A stretch of 13,377 nucleotides of DNA from Nitrososphaerota archaeon (GCA_003135575.1 PLCG01000068.1:75391-88767), one strand, 5' to 3'. Shown: positions 5,787 to 12,102, numbered from the stretch's first letter. Notes: generated by a model from the sequence alone, not told the origin. Numbers and translations: made by a program.

Positions 5787-5895
5787 TGCGGTCGCAGGGA
5801 TTTGAACCCTGGTTGCCAGCTTGGAGGGCTGAAGTCCTAGACCAGACTTTCCACGCGTAAGTGGCACGAGCTTACACGTTCTGGACGACGACCGC
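5787..5895 (-). tRNA. tRNA-Gly (anticodon TCC) with a 34-nt insertion in the D-loop
   Basis: Read on the - strand: acceptor stem GCGGTCG/CGACCGC (7 bp, perfect), D stem GTCC/GGAC, anticodon stem TCAGC/GCTGG around loop CCTCCAA, T arm CAGGG-TTCAAAT-CCCTG, discriminator A. The anticodon is TCC (Gly, codon GGA). CCA is not fully encoded (ACCT follows the stem). The D-loop becomes normal (AGTCTGGTCTA with GG) only if 34 nt at about 5847-5880 are removed. The insert forms its own hairpin, CGTGTAAG/CTTACGCG with one G-T pair, on top of the flanking CCAGA/TCTGG. Introns outside the anticodon loop are known in crenarchaeal and thaumarchaeal tRNAs. I could not fit a strict bulge-helix-bulge motif by eye, so the exact borders may shift by one or two bases. 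Position 33 is C rather than the nearly universal U. Confidence 0.88.
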
Positions 5896-5918
5896 GCGAG
5901 CATGAAGGCGCTTATCAA

Positions 5919-5937
5919 GATTAATTAAAGTAATATC
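5919..5937. promoter_or_regulatory. AT-rich promoter shared by tRNA-Gly (-) and the divergent ORF (+)
   Basis: The palindrome TTAATTAA (5921-5928) lies 26-33 nt before the tRNA 5' end on the - strand and 19-26 nt before the ATG at 5947 on the + strand. Both distances suit an archaeal TATA box, the second with a leaderless message. One symmetric box may serve both directions. Confidence 0.5.
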
Positions 5938-5946
5938 CCGATTATC

Positions 5947-6405
5947 ATGGCAGTCTCCGCTGAAGTAAAGCCACGCGTCAAGAGGCCCATTCGCGATTAC
6001 TCATCAATTCTGACTAATTCTGTAGACGCCGCGTCTCTTGCGATGCTAGCGGAGACCGAAGGACATATGCGCTACTACAGAAGCCATCCTGAGCGGCATT
6101 ACGAAGTGAGTAGGTGGGAGCCGGTTCTTAGAATCCATATGGCGGACGAAGTCATCGTGCGATGGGCATCTATGGTGATGGGTGAAACCCACGTGAGCTT
6201 CGACAAAAGTGTCGGCGCCTGGTACACGAAGCCCGGGGCCTTAGAGCGATTATCGTTCTCTCTCGAATCCGGCGTTTTATCCGAGGTGAAAAGACTCGCA
6301 TGGTCGATTGCATTCTCAAGAACGGAAAATACCTCATCTCTGATGAAAGACCATGCACTCATTGCGAAACGAAGTTCCTTGCGGAAGAGAGAATCAGTGG
6401 CTTGA
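5947..6405 (+). CDS. Divergent LAGLIDADG-like protein (possible degenerate homing endonuclease)
   Basis: 152 residues. Residues 27-39 read DAASLAMLAETEG, which lines up with the 'D..YLAGLIDAEG' start of LAGLIDADG endonucleases. The following pattern (HMRYYR, then PVLRIHMADEVIVRWASMVMG, then a KPG turn) matches the strands and helix of a single LAGLIDADG domain, where 'L.I...D...I..I...' follows the motif. In the motif itself I-D is replaced by A-E and the final acidic residue is Glu, which some active members carry. A single motif would mean a homodimer. It lies 51 nt from an interrupted tRNA gene, where archaeal intron endonucleases or their relics can be expected, but it is outside the insertion. 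It overlaps the end of nep1 by 12 nt. The family call is by pattern only; activity is unproven. Confidence 0.45.
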   Translation: MAVSAEVKPRVKRPIRDYSSILTNSVDAASLAMLAETEGHMRYYRSHPERHYEVSRWEPVLRIHMADEVIVRWASMVMGETHVSFDKSVGAWYTKPGALERLSFSLESGVLSEVKRLAWSIAFSRTENTSSLMKDHALIAKRSSLRKRESVA

Positions 6406-7095
6406 GGACCCGGGGACTCCTTTAGCCAACTGCCGCGCGGAGGCCTTCTCGACTTCGTAGATTACCCGTGCGGTCACGACGTGGGCGTCGAGAGACTTGT
6501 CGTCGATCCTCGCAAGGTCGTCGAAGGCCTTGAGGTCGGCCGGGAGAAAATGCCCCCGGGGAAAGCCACCCACTACCACCGCGGGGTTCTTGCGCTTGAC
6601 GAGGTCGTCAGCGAGCGCCTCGAGCCTCACCGGGGCTCCCTGGACCGATAAGCCGGTTGAGTGGTCGGTCCCTATGCTTTTCAGTAGCTGGGGCAACGTC
6701 GACTCTCGCACGCTCACCAAACCGCTCTCTGGCCTCTCCACGAGCATCTTCTCCATCAGGTTCCTGAACCTCGCGTAGCTCTTCGGGGGCCTGGTGCCCT
6801 CCCCGAACTCCAGCACTACATCGCCAATCGTGTGGATGTAGACCTTGGCCTGCCCCTCTTGATGCAGCGGGGTGCTCGTCGCGCTCAGCAGCGTGAGATG
6901 CACCAGGTCGGGTCTCCCTCTCCTGAAGCCGTCCTTGAGCTTGAGCATCGCAGAATGGTGGACGCTCCTGTCGAGCAGGATTTGTGAAGGCTCCATCTCG
7001 CGCCTCTTCTCGTCGCTCCGGACTGATGGGTCCCGCCAAAGCGACTCGGGGATGAGCTCGAGCGCGGCCTCTGCGATCACAAAGTGGAGCTTCAT
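6394..7095 (-). CDS. nep1: Ribosomal RNA pseudouridine N1-methyltransferase Nep1 (Emg1), SPOUT family
   Basis: 233 residues. Nep1 transfers a methyl group from SAM to N1 of a pseudouridine in small-subunit rRNA helix 35 during ribosome assembly. The sequence shows the family start MKLHFVIAEAALELIP, LDRSVHHSAM (41-50), the RNA-contacting RPDLVHLTLL (61-70), the strand-loop KVYIHTIGDVV (84-94), the signature EFGEGTRPPKSYARFRNLME (96-115), and the SAM-binding knot run VVVGGFPRGHF (173-183). The length is normal for the family. It is divergent from rpr2; TAATTA (7129-7134) lies about 35 nt before its start as a plausible TATA box. The last 12 nt overlap the LAGLIDADG-like gene on the other strand. 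This gene begins the conserved chromosomal part of the window. Confidence 0.93.
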   Translation of the reverse strand: MKLHFVIAEAALELIPESLWRDPSVRSDEKRREMEPSQILLDRSVHHSAMLKLKDGFRRGRPDLVHLTLLSATSTPLHQEGQAKVYIHTIGDVVLEFGEGTRPPKSYARFRNLMEKMLVERPESGLVSVRESTLPQLLKSIGTDHSTGLSVQGAPVRLEALADDLVKRKNPAVVVGGFPRGHFLPADLKAFDDLARIDDKSLDAHVVTARVIYEVEKASARQLAKGVPGSSSH

Positions 7096-7127
7096 CTGTC
7101 GGGTCCAGCAAGACTTTTCGGGTCGCG

Positions 7128-7135
7128 ATTAATTA
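7128..7135. promoter_or_regulatory. AT-rich palindromic box between nep1 and rpr2
   Basis: ATTAATTA at about 7127-7134 is 33-40 nt upstream of the nep1 start and suits its TATA box. It is only about 5-20 nt before the two possible rpr2 starts, so rpr2 probably uses another, weaker box (perhaps ACTTTTC near 7111). Confidence 0.35.
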
Positions 7136-7149
7136 CTTTGCGCGAGCAG

Positions 7150-7467
7150 GTGAGAGAGATTCCCGGGCCAAAGAAGAGGGAGGCGAAGCAGCAGGCGACA
7201 ATCGCAGCAAGGACCTTGATCGAACTTTCCGCTACCACGGCGCACGGCGACCTTGAGCTCGCCAAGCAGCAGGCGGCCCTCGCTAGGAGGCTCATGCTGA
7301 GATACAACGTCAGGTTCGGCTGGCCCCTCCGTCGCTTCTACTGCCACGGCTGCAAGGAGCTCATGGTCCCCGGCGTGAACGCAAGGGTCAGGCTTGCGAA
7401 AGGGATGCTTCTCACCACTTGCGCGAATTGCGGGCGCGTCAACAGAAAATCCGTAGCGAGCCCTTAA
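7150..7467 (+). CDS. rnp4: RNase P protein subunit Rpr2/Rpp21 (RNP4)
   Basis: 105 residues from the GTG at 7150; a TTG at 7138 would add four. A protein subunit of archaeal RNase P, which matures the 5' ends of tRNAs. It pairs with Rpp29 on the RNA's specificity domain. Visible: N-terminal helices rich in Lys, Arg and Ala (KKREAKQQATIAARTLIELS), the family run LELAKQQAALARRLMLRYNV, and a zinc ribbon with C65-H-G-C68 and C91-A-N-C94 around VPGVNARVRL, which is very typical. The longer open frame back to 7084 would overlap nep1 and is not needed. The start codon is the only real doubt. Followed by the eS19 gene, whose TATA-like box overlaps this gene's stop codon. Confidence 0.9.
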   Translation: MREIPGPKKREAKQQATIAARTLIELSATTAHGDLELAKQQAALARRLMLRYNVRFGWPLRRFYCHGCKELMVPGVNARVRLAKGMLLTTCANCGRVNRKSVASP

Positions 7468-7470
7468 ATA
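7464..7470 (+). promoter_or_regulatory. TATA-like box for the eS19-PDCD5-eL39-eL31 run
   Basis: TTAAATA overlaps the rpr2 stop codon and is about 50 nt before the eS19 start, which would give a leader of roughly 25 nt. The region between is purine-rich with GGAG (7503-7506), usable as a ribosome binding site. Confidence 0.45.
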
Positions 7471-7518
7471 TTCAAAGGGGAGGGCTCAAGAATCTACTAA
7501 CCCGGAGAAAGAGAGTGA

Positions 7519-7974
7519 ATGGTCAAGGTAAACGACGTCCCGGCGGACAAGCTAATCGAGCAACTAGCGGAGCAGCTCAAGCGCGTCCCTGAGATCGAGC
7601 CTCCTGCCTGGGCGTCATTCGTCAAGACGGGCTCGCACGCCGACAGGCCTCCCCAGAGGAAGGACTGGTGGTATGTCAGGGCCGCCTCTCTCATGAGGAA
7701 GGTCTACCTCAAGGGCCCGCTGGGAATCGAGAAGCTAGAGATCGTGTACGGCGGGAGCAAGCAGCTCGGCTACTTCCCGAAGCACCACAGGGACGCCGGA
7801 AGCTCGGCCATAAGGAACATCCTGAAGGGGCTCGAGCGGGCGGAGCTCGTCGCGAAGCAGGGGACGAAAGGCAGGGTGCTGACCCCGAAGGGATTCGCGT
7901 TACTCGACAGGATCAGCAAAGACATTTTTAAGGAACTGGTCAAGCAGAACACAGCGTTAGAGCGGTATAGTTGA
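7519..7974 (+). CDS. rps19e: Small-subunit ribosomal protein eS19
   Basis: 151 residues, the usual archaeal length. Family marks: VKVNDVPADKLIEQLAEQLK at the start, PPAWASFVKTG, the strongly conserved PPQRKDWWYVRAASLMRKVY (residues 45-66), GPLGIEKLEIVYGG and a winged-helix end with SSAIRNILKGLERAELV and GRVLTPKG. eS19 binds the head of the small subunit and is needed for late 16S rRNA processing. The PDCD5-like gene begins four bases after its stop, so the two are co-transcribed, an order seen widely in archaea. Confidence 0.96.
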   Translation: MVKVNDVPADKLIEQLAEQLKRVPEIEPPAWASFVKTGSHADRPPQRKDWWYVRAASLMRKVYLKGPLGIEKLEIVYGGSKQLGYFPKHHRDAGSSAIRNILKGLERAELVAKQGTKGRVLTPKGFALLDRISKDIFKELVKQNTALERYS

Positions 7975-7978
7975 TTCT

Positions 7979-8272
7979 ATGATGGACGAGCAGCACAAGG
8001 AGGTTCAGCAAAAGCCTGGTTCGCAGGACGATTCGTCAAGGCGAGCCATGCGCGAGAACATCATGCGCATCGCGCTGACCTCTGAGGCTCGACAGCGCCT
8101 CACAAACGTGAGGATGGTCAAGCCGGACGTTGCCCACGCGATCGAGGAGTACATCATCCAGATGGTCTCCTCGGGCAGGCTCAAGAGGACCATCGACGAC
8201 GAGCAGCTGAAGGAGATGCTCCAGACCATCCAAGGCCAGGGAAAGCGCGAATTCAAGATCAGGAGGATTTAG
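7979..8272 (+). CDS. PDCD5-family DNA-binding protein
   Basis: 97 residues. The archaeal PDCD5 family is a small three-helix-bundle protein, reported to bind DNA; its cell role is not settled. Visible: an acidic and Gln-rich flexible start, then the core RIALTSEARQRLTNVRMVKP (31-50), the helix HAIEEYIIQMVSSGRL, and the typical tail LKEMLQTIQGQGKREFKIRR. The start may be at 7979 or at the next codon (both ATG). It sits between eS19 and eL39, its usual place in archaeal genomes, with 4 nt before it and 6 nt after it. Confidence 0.92.
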   Translation: MMDEQHKEVQQKPGSQDDSSRRAMRENIMRIALTSEARQRLTNVRMVKPDVAHAIEEYIIQMVSSGRLKRTIDDEQLKEMLQTIQGQGKREFKIRRI

Positions 8273-8278
8273 AGAGTC

Positions 8279-8437
8279 ATGGGAAGAAACAAGGACGCGT
8301 CCAAGAAGAACCGCCTGATGAAGGCGAGGAAGCAGAACTCCTCCGTGCCCACATGGGTCATCGCCAGGACCAACAGGAAGGTAAGGGCGAACCAGAAGCA
8401 CAGGACTTGGAGAAGGACCAAGCTAGGCTTCAAGTAG
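8279..8437 (+). CDS. rpl39e: Large-subunit ribosomal protein eL39
   Basis: 52 residues, very basic, as expected for this tiny protein, which lies at the wall of the ribosomal exit tunnel. The peptide starts MGRNKDASKKNRLMKARKQN, has the family turn SVPTWVIARTNRKV and ends HRTWRRTKLGFK. The ATG at 8279 follows the PDCD5-like stop by 6 nt, so it belongs to the same operon. eL31 follows after 42 nt. Confidence 0.95.
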   Translation: MGRNKDASKKNRLMKARKQNSSVPTWVIARTNRKVRANQKHRTWRRTKLGFK

Positions 8438-8479
8438 GCCTCCGCCACGCGATAGAGATAGCCAGAGAGTAGAGCAAAG

Positions 8480-8764
8480 ATGTCCTCAACAAACGTCGAG
8501 CCGCTTACGCGGGTTCACATGGTCCCGCTCAGGCGCGCCTTCGAGGCACCAAAGTACCGGAGGACGAAGGTAGCGATCAGGGTAATCCGCGAGTTCACCA
8601 CCCGCCACATGAAGGCGAAAGAGGTCAAGATCGACAAGGAAGTGAACCTCCTGCTCTGGTCCCGGGGCATCACGAACCCGCCTCGGCGCATCAAGCTCGA
8701 GATGGAGAGAGATGAGGACGGGGTGGTCTCGGTCCGACTGCCACCCACCGAAGAGTCATCCTAA
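8480..8764 (+). CDS. rpl31e: Large-subunit ribosomal protein eL31
   Basis: 94 residues. It sits near the polypeptide exit site of the large subunit. Family marks: TRVHMVPLRRAFEAPKYRRT near the start, AIRVIREFTTRHMKAKEVKI (residues 32-51), LLLWSRGITNPPRRIKLEME and a short acidic end with VSVRLP. The stop codon is followed at once by the aIF6 ATG, so the two are translated from one message. eL39-eL31-aIF6 is a classic archaeal order. Confidence 0.96.
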   Translation: MSSTNVEPLTRVHMVPLRRAFEAPKYRRTKVAIRVIREFTTRHMKAKEVKIDKEVNLLLWSRGITNPPRRIKLEMERDEDGVVSVRLPPTEESS

Positions 8765-9430
8765 ATGGGTCTTCACCTAGTCGACCTTTACAGAAGCCCT
8801 AACATCGGAATCTTCCTAAAGGCGAACGACAAGGCGGTCCTCGTCCCCAAGGGGATACCCAGCGGCAAGGCGGAGAGGCTGGCGACCGACCTGGAGGTTG
8901 CTGCGTGCCATACATCGGTCGGAGGCACGCGGCTCATCGGCCCTCTGGTGGTCATGAACAACAAGGGGATCCTCGCCTCCCGGATGATAGACGACTATGA
9001 GATGGACGAGATCTCTTCCAAGACGGGGCTCAAGGTCACGAAGCTCGAGTCGAGGTTTACCGCCGTCGGCAACCTTGTCGCCGCGAACGACCACGGGGCC
9101 ATAGTCTCGCCGGTGTTCGAGCCCCACGCGGTCAAGCAGATCCAGGACACCCTGGGCATCGAGACGCTCACGATGACCGTCGGGGGGTTCATTCAGGTAG
9201 GCGCGATGATCGTGGCGACCAACAGCGGCGCGGCCGTCTCCCCGAAGGCCAGCGAGAAGGAAGCCGAGGAGATAGCGAAGGTCCTCAAGGTCGAGGCTTC
9301 CCCATCCTCGGTCAACGGAGGGATTCCCTACCCGGCCTCGGGCGTGGTTGCAAACACGAACAATGCCGTCGTAGGCTACATGACAACAGGGCCTGAGCTC
9401 ATCTTCCTCACCCGCGCGCTGAGAGTCTAG
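8765..9430 (+). CDS. eif6: Translation initiation factor aIF6 (ribosome anti-association factor)
   Basis: 221 residues, normal for the family. aIF6 binds the large subunit at the uL14/uL24 face and stops early joining with the small subunit. The protein has five similar about 45-residue pseudo-repeats, seen here as returning runs of the type 'N.G.L.S' and 'LVAANDHGAIVSP' / 'IVATNSGAAVSP' / 'VVANTNNAVVGY'. It begins NIGIFLKANDKAVLVPKG. Start ATG abuts the eL31 stop. In many archaea a gene for eL20 (LX) comes next, but none is present in the 61 nt before pfdA. Confidence 0.96.
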   Translation: MGLHLVDLYRSPNIGIFLKANDKAVLVPKGIPSGKAERLATDLEVAACHTSVGGTRLIGPLVVMNNKGILASRMIDDYEMDEISSKTGLKVTKLESRFTAVGNLVAANDHGAIVSPVFEPHAVKQIQDTLGIETLTMTVGGFIQVGAMIVATNSGAAVSPKASEKEAEEIAKVLKVEASPSSVNGGIPYPASGVVANTNNAVVGYMTTGPELIFLTRALRV

Positions 9431-9457
9431 GCTCTCGCCTCACAATTCTGCACTCAG

Positions 9458-9479
9458 GCTTAAAAAGCCCCGCGGGGCT
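9458..9479 (+). promoter_or_regulatory. Promoter of pfdA with an adjoining 14-nt GC palindrome
   Basis: GGCTTAAAAAG (9458-9467) has a TATA-like centre about 27 nt before the TTG at 9492, the right distance for a leaderless message. It is followed at once by the perfect palindrome AGCCCCGCGGGGCT (9466-9479). The palindrome could be an operator or end the aIF6 message. Confidence 0.45.
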
Positions 9480-9491
9480 CGGGCCTTTAGT

Positions 9492-9941
9492 TTGAGCTCC
9501 GAAGAAGAGAGGATGAACCGGCTGATCGCCGAGTCTAGGATGCTCGAATCCACCTTCAACGAGCTTACCAACAGGCAGGGGATGCTCGAGAGGATGCTGA
9601 TAGAGAGCCGCTCCTCCCTCGACACGATAAAGGGGATAGCCTCGGCCTCCACGGACGAGGTCCTAGTTCCCGTCGGCGCCGGGGTTCTGCTCCGCGGCTC
9701 GCCCCCAAAGGCTGACAAGGTCCTCGTGAGCATCGGCGCGAACGTTGTCGTCGAGAAGACCAAGGAGGACGCCGAGAAGATGCTCGAAGGTAGGGCAAAG
9801 GTGATCGAGGAGAACATCATCACGCTTCTCTCGCAGAGGAACCAGATCGCGCAGAGGCTAGAGTCCGACCGCAGGACTCTGCAGGCCTTCATCGACAGGC
9901 AAGAAGCGGAGCAACAGCCACCACAAGGTCAGCCTAGGTAA
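9492..9941 (+). CDS. pfdA: Prefoldin alpha subunit
   Basis: 149 residues from a TTG start; an ATG seven codons on (9513) is the alternative. The TATA spacing favours TTG. Prefoldin is a hexamer of two alpha and four beta subunits that holds unfolded proteins and passes them to the thermosome. The sequence shows the expected plan: a long N-terminal helix (1-50), two beta hairpins with LVPVGAGVLLRG (58-69) and KVLVSIGANVVVEKT (76-90), and a long C-terminal helix (91-142), ending in a Gln/Pro-rich tail. Its stop overlaps the ftsY ATG by one base (taATG), so translation is coupled. The pfdA-ftsY pair is conserved in archaea. Confidence 0.9.
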   Translation: MSSEEERMNRLIAESRMLESTFNELTNRQGMLERMLIESRSSLDTIKGIASASTDEVLVPVGAGVLLRGSPPKADKVLVSIGANVVVEKTKEDAEKMLEGRAKVIEENIITLLSQRNQIAQRLESDRRTLQAFIDRQEAEQQPPQGQPR

Positions 9942-10861
9942 TGTTTGAGAAGCTCAGGGGAGCCTTCTCCTCTCTGGCCAAGGCCGTCTCTGAGAAGAAG
10001 CTGTCTGAGAAAGACCTCGACGACTCCCTCTTCGACTTCCAGCTAGCGCTCATGGAGAGCGACGTCGCGCAGAGCATCGTCGAGAAGGTCACGGACGACC
10101 TGAAGAAGCAGCTGCTCGGGGCGTCGGTCGAGCGCTCCAAGGACATGCAGGATTTCGTGAAGGAGAGGCTGAGGAGCGAGGTGCTCTCGGTGTTCTCCCA
10201 GGCCGGGGAGGTCGACGTCCTCAAGAGGACTAAGGAGCAGAAGGCAAAGGGCGAGCCGTTCAAGATACTCTTCCTCGGGATAAACGGGACGGGCAAGACG
10301 ACCACAGTCGCGAAGTTCGCAAACTACCTGAAAAAGAACGGGTTTTCAGTGGTCATCGCCGCCGGGGACACGCACAGGGCAGGGGCGATCGAGCAGGTCA
10401 CCGAGCACGCCAACCGGATCGGCGCGAAGGTCGTAGCGCAGAGATACGGGGCAGACCCGGCAGCGGTCGCCAGGGACGGGGTGCTCTATGCGAAGGCCCA
10501 CCACATCGACGTGGTGCTGATAGACTCGGCGGGACGCATGCAGACCAATCAGAACCTGATGGAGGAGATGTCCAAGATCGTGCGGGTCGTCAACCCCGAC
10601 TTGAAGATCTTCATCGGCGACTCGCTCGCGGGAAACGACGCGGTCTCCCAGGCGGAGCTCTTCAGCAAGTACACGGGCTTCGACGGCGCGATACTGACGA
10701 AGGTGGACGCCGACGCGAAGGGCGGGGCAGCACTTTCGATAGCCTCCACCACGAAGAGGCCAATCCTCTTCTTAGGCGTCGGACAAAGCTACGACGACCT
10801 CAAGCCCTTCGACGCAAAGTCGTTCGCCGACTCGCTCGTGAACGGAACGCCGCTGGTCTGA
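9941..10861 (+). CDS. ftsY: Signal recognition particle receptor FtsY
   Basis: 306 residues. FtsY is the SRP receptor GTPase that docks ribosome-SRP complexes at the membrane; SecE further on is part of the channel it serves. N domain at about 1-95, then the G domain: G1 GINGTGKTTT (113-122), DTHRAGAIEQ (143-152), G3 DSAGRMQTN (195-203), G4 TKVDADAKGG (253-262), and closing GVGQSYDDLKPF (279-290). The variant GINGTGKT, with N-G in the loop, is a normal FtsY form. The acidic N-terminal A domain is absent, as usual for archaea. The amphipathic first residues (MFEKLRGAFSSLAKAV) may touch the membrane. The gene ends one base before the ogt stop on the other strand. Confidence 0.97.
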   Translation: MFEKLRGAFSSLAKAVSEKKLSEKDLDDSLFDFQLALMESDVAQSIVEKVTDDLKKQLLGASVERSKDMQDFVKERLRSEVLSVFSQAGEVDVLKRTKEQKAKGEPFKILFLGINGTGKTTTVAKFANYLKKNGFSVVIAAGDTHRAGAIEQVTEHANRIGAKVVAQRYGADPAAVARDGVLYAKAHHIDVVLIDSAGRMQTNQNLMEEMSKIVRVVNPDLKIFIGDSLAGNDAVSQAELFSKYTGFDGAILTKVDADAKGGAALSIASTTKRPILFLGVGQSYDDLKPFDAKSFADSLVNGTPLV

Positions 10862-10862
10862 C

Positions 10863-11180
10863 TTACGGAAAGTCAGCGAACAGGTACTTTGTGAGGTTGA
10901 TCTTCCCTGCGGAGATCCGGACGCCCTCTCTCCCGAGCAGCTTTGCCTTTGTGACGGGCCCTTCTCCTCCAGAGTAGCCTCCGAGCCCGCCGTCGGAGCG
11001 GACCACCCTGTGGCAGGGCACGACTATAGGGTTCCGGTTCGCCCCGAGCGCGTTGCCCACCGCCCTTGCTGCCCGCGGGGAGCCCATCGCCTTGGCGATT
11101 GCCGCGTAGGTCGTCACCTTTCCCATCGGGATGAGCGACGTGATCGCGTAGACTGAATCGCTGAAACTCGTTCGTCTCAA
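10863..11180 (-). CDS. ogt: Minimal O6-alkylguanine-DNA alkyltransferase (Ogt/MGMT domain)
   Basis: 105 residues from a TTG at 11180 that overlaps the dtdA stop as TTGA. The longer open frame to 11255 runs inside dtdA and adds no family sequence. The protein takes the alkyl group from O6-alkylguanine onto a cysteine and is used up. Visible: the helix-turn-helix with VTTYAAIAKAMGSPRAARAV (22-41, including the base-flipping Arg), NPIVVPCHRVV (50-60) with acceptor C56, and GLGGYSGG (65-72). The Cys makes it a true transferase rather than the Cys-less ATL type. The N-terminal domain of common Ogt proteins (151-180 residues) is missing, so this is the bare C-terminal domain. It shares an operon with dtdA. 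Confidence 0.88.
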   Translation of the reverse strand: MRRTSFSDSVYAITSLIPMGKVTTYAAIAKAMGSPRAARAVGNALGANRNPIVVPCHRVVRSDGGLGGYSGGEGPVTKAKLLGREGVRISAGKINLTKYLFADFP

Positions 11181-12010
11181 ACTCGCACCACTTCGAGAGC
11201 GAATTGCTTGGCAAGCAATATTATCTTTTCCCTGTGCGGCCCCGCTCCCTTCCAATCAACCAAGACGGATTGCGGGAACTTCGAAGTCCTCTGGATGAGC
11301 TGCCCGAACATCTCGCTGTCTACCCACTCGAGGTAGTGCTTCGCAACCACCGCCGAGAGCGCGTACTCGTCCCCGAGGAGGACTTCGTTGAACTTTTGCG
11401 GGTAGTGGGTCCCGCCGAAAGCGAGGGCCACCTTATCCCAATGCTTCCCCTTGACCAGGGACGCCATCAGCGCGTCGGCTATCACCTCGGCGGCGTGCTC
11501 GTCGCCCCACTGCTTCTCAGTCGAGCCTAGCTCCACGAAGAGGACAGGCCTGCGCAGCGACGTCGGGCCATGGTGGGTCGCCTCGATGGTTACCTCGTAT
11601 CCCTCCAGCTGCGATTTCCTCTCGTTGAGGGCGATGAAGTAGTTCTTCTGCAGGTCGGGGTCGATCGCCCCCACCTCCTTAGGCCTGGCCCCAAGCACCT
11701 CCTTGTCGGTGAAGTTCCCAGTGGTGTGGACGGTCAGCGAAGGGATCCCAGACTCAGACCGGTGCGTCGAGAGGAAGATGTATGCCGCGGGCCTGAAGAA
11801 CGAGTCGAGGTCTGGCGGATAGATTATCTCGCTATCCATCGTGGCGAGGATCATCGAGCCGCTCTGATAGAGAGGGCTCGAGCCGAAGGTGATCCCCGTC
11901 GACTCGAACCCATGCTTCCTCACTAGGGCGGCCGCCATCGTCTTCGAGGCTAGGTTCTTGGAGGAAGCCACTAGCACGAACGTGGGGGCGCCTCCCGGCG
12001 GCGGCATCAT
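11177..12010 (-). CDS. dtdA: D-aminoacyl-tRNA deacylase, archaeal/plant DTD2 (GEK1) type
   Basis: 277 residues. The enzyme hydrolyses D-amino acids from tRNA and so protects translation. DTD2 is the form found in archaea and plants. Visible family marks: FVLVASSKNLASKTMA (11-26), IFLSTHRSESGIPSLTVHTT (78-97) with STHRSxSG, VTIEATHHGPTSL (140-152) with the THHGP run, VLFVELGSTEKQW (156-168) and LAFGGTHYPQKF (196-207). The start has two ATG codons in a row (12010 and 12007) and a GCAAAAAGG stretch (12040-12048) about 35 nt before it on the - strand, a weak TATA candidate. The stop overlaps the ogt start, so the two are translationally coupled. Confidence 0.94.
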   Translation of the reverse strand: MMPPPGGAPTFVLVASSKNLASKTMAAALVRKHGFESTGITFGSSPLYQSGSMILATMDSEIIYPPDLDSFFRPAAYIFLSTHRSESGIPSLTVHTTGNFTDKEVLGARPKEVGAIDPDLQKNYFIALNERKSQLEGYEVTIEATHHGPTSLRRPVLFVELGSTEKQWGDEHAAEVIADALMASLVKGKHWDKVALAFGGTHYPQKFNEVLLGDEYALSAVVAKHYLEWVDSEMFGQLIQRTSKFPQSVLVDWKGAGPHREKIILLAKQFALEVVRV

Positions 12011-12102
12011 GATTCGTCCCTTCGTCGTCTACAGAGAGAGCGCAAAAAGGTTCGCCCGCCTTGAGTTTGGAGGCGCGTTATGGGCGGGGCTTCAACAAGC
12101 CA

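Noticed and set aside
5679..5918. N-terminal extension of the integrase by 80 residues
   Set aside because: This stretch covers the tRNA gene and the promoter region and has no protein-family character. The ATG at 5678 with a TATA-like box upstream is a better start.
6608..7132. Open frames overlapping nep1 on both strands
   Set aside because: Nep1 is certain by its motifs. The other frames show only low-complexity Arg/Ala/Glu or Ser/Leu sequence.
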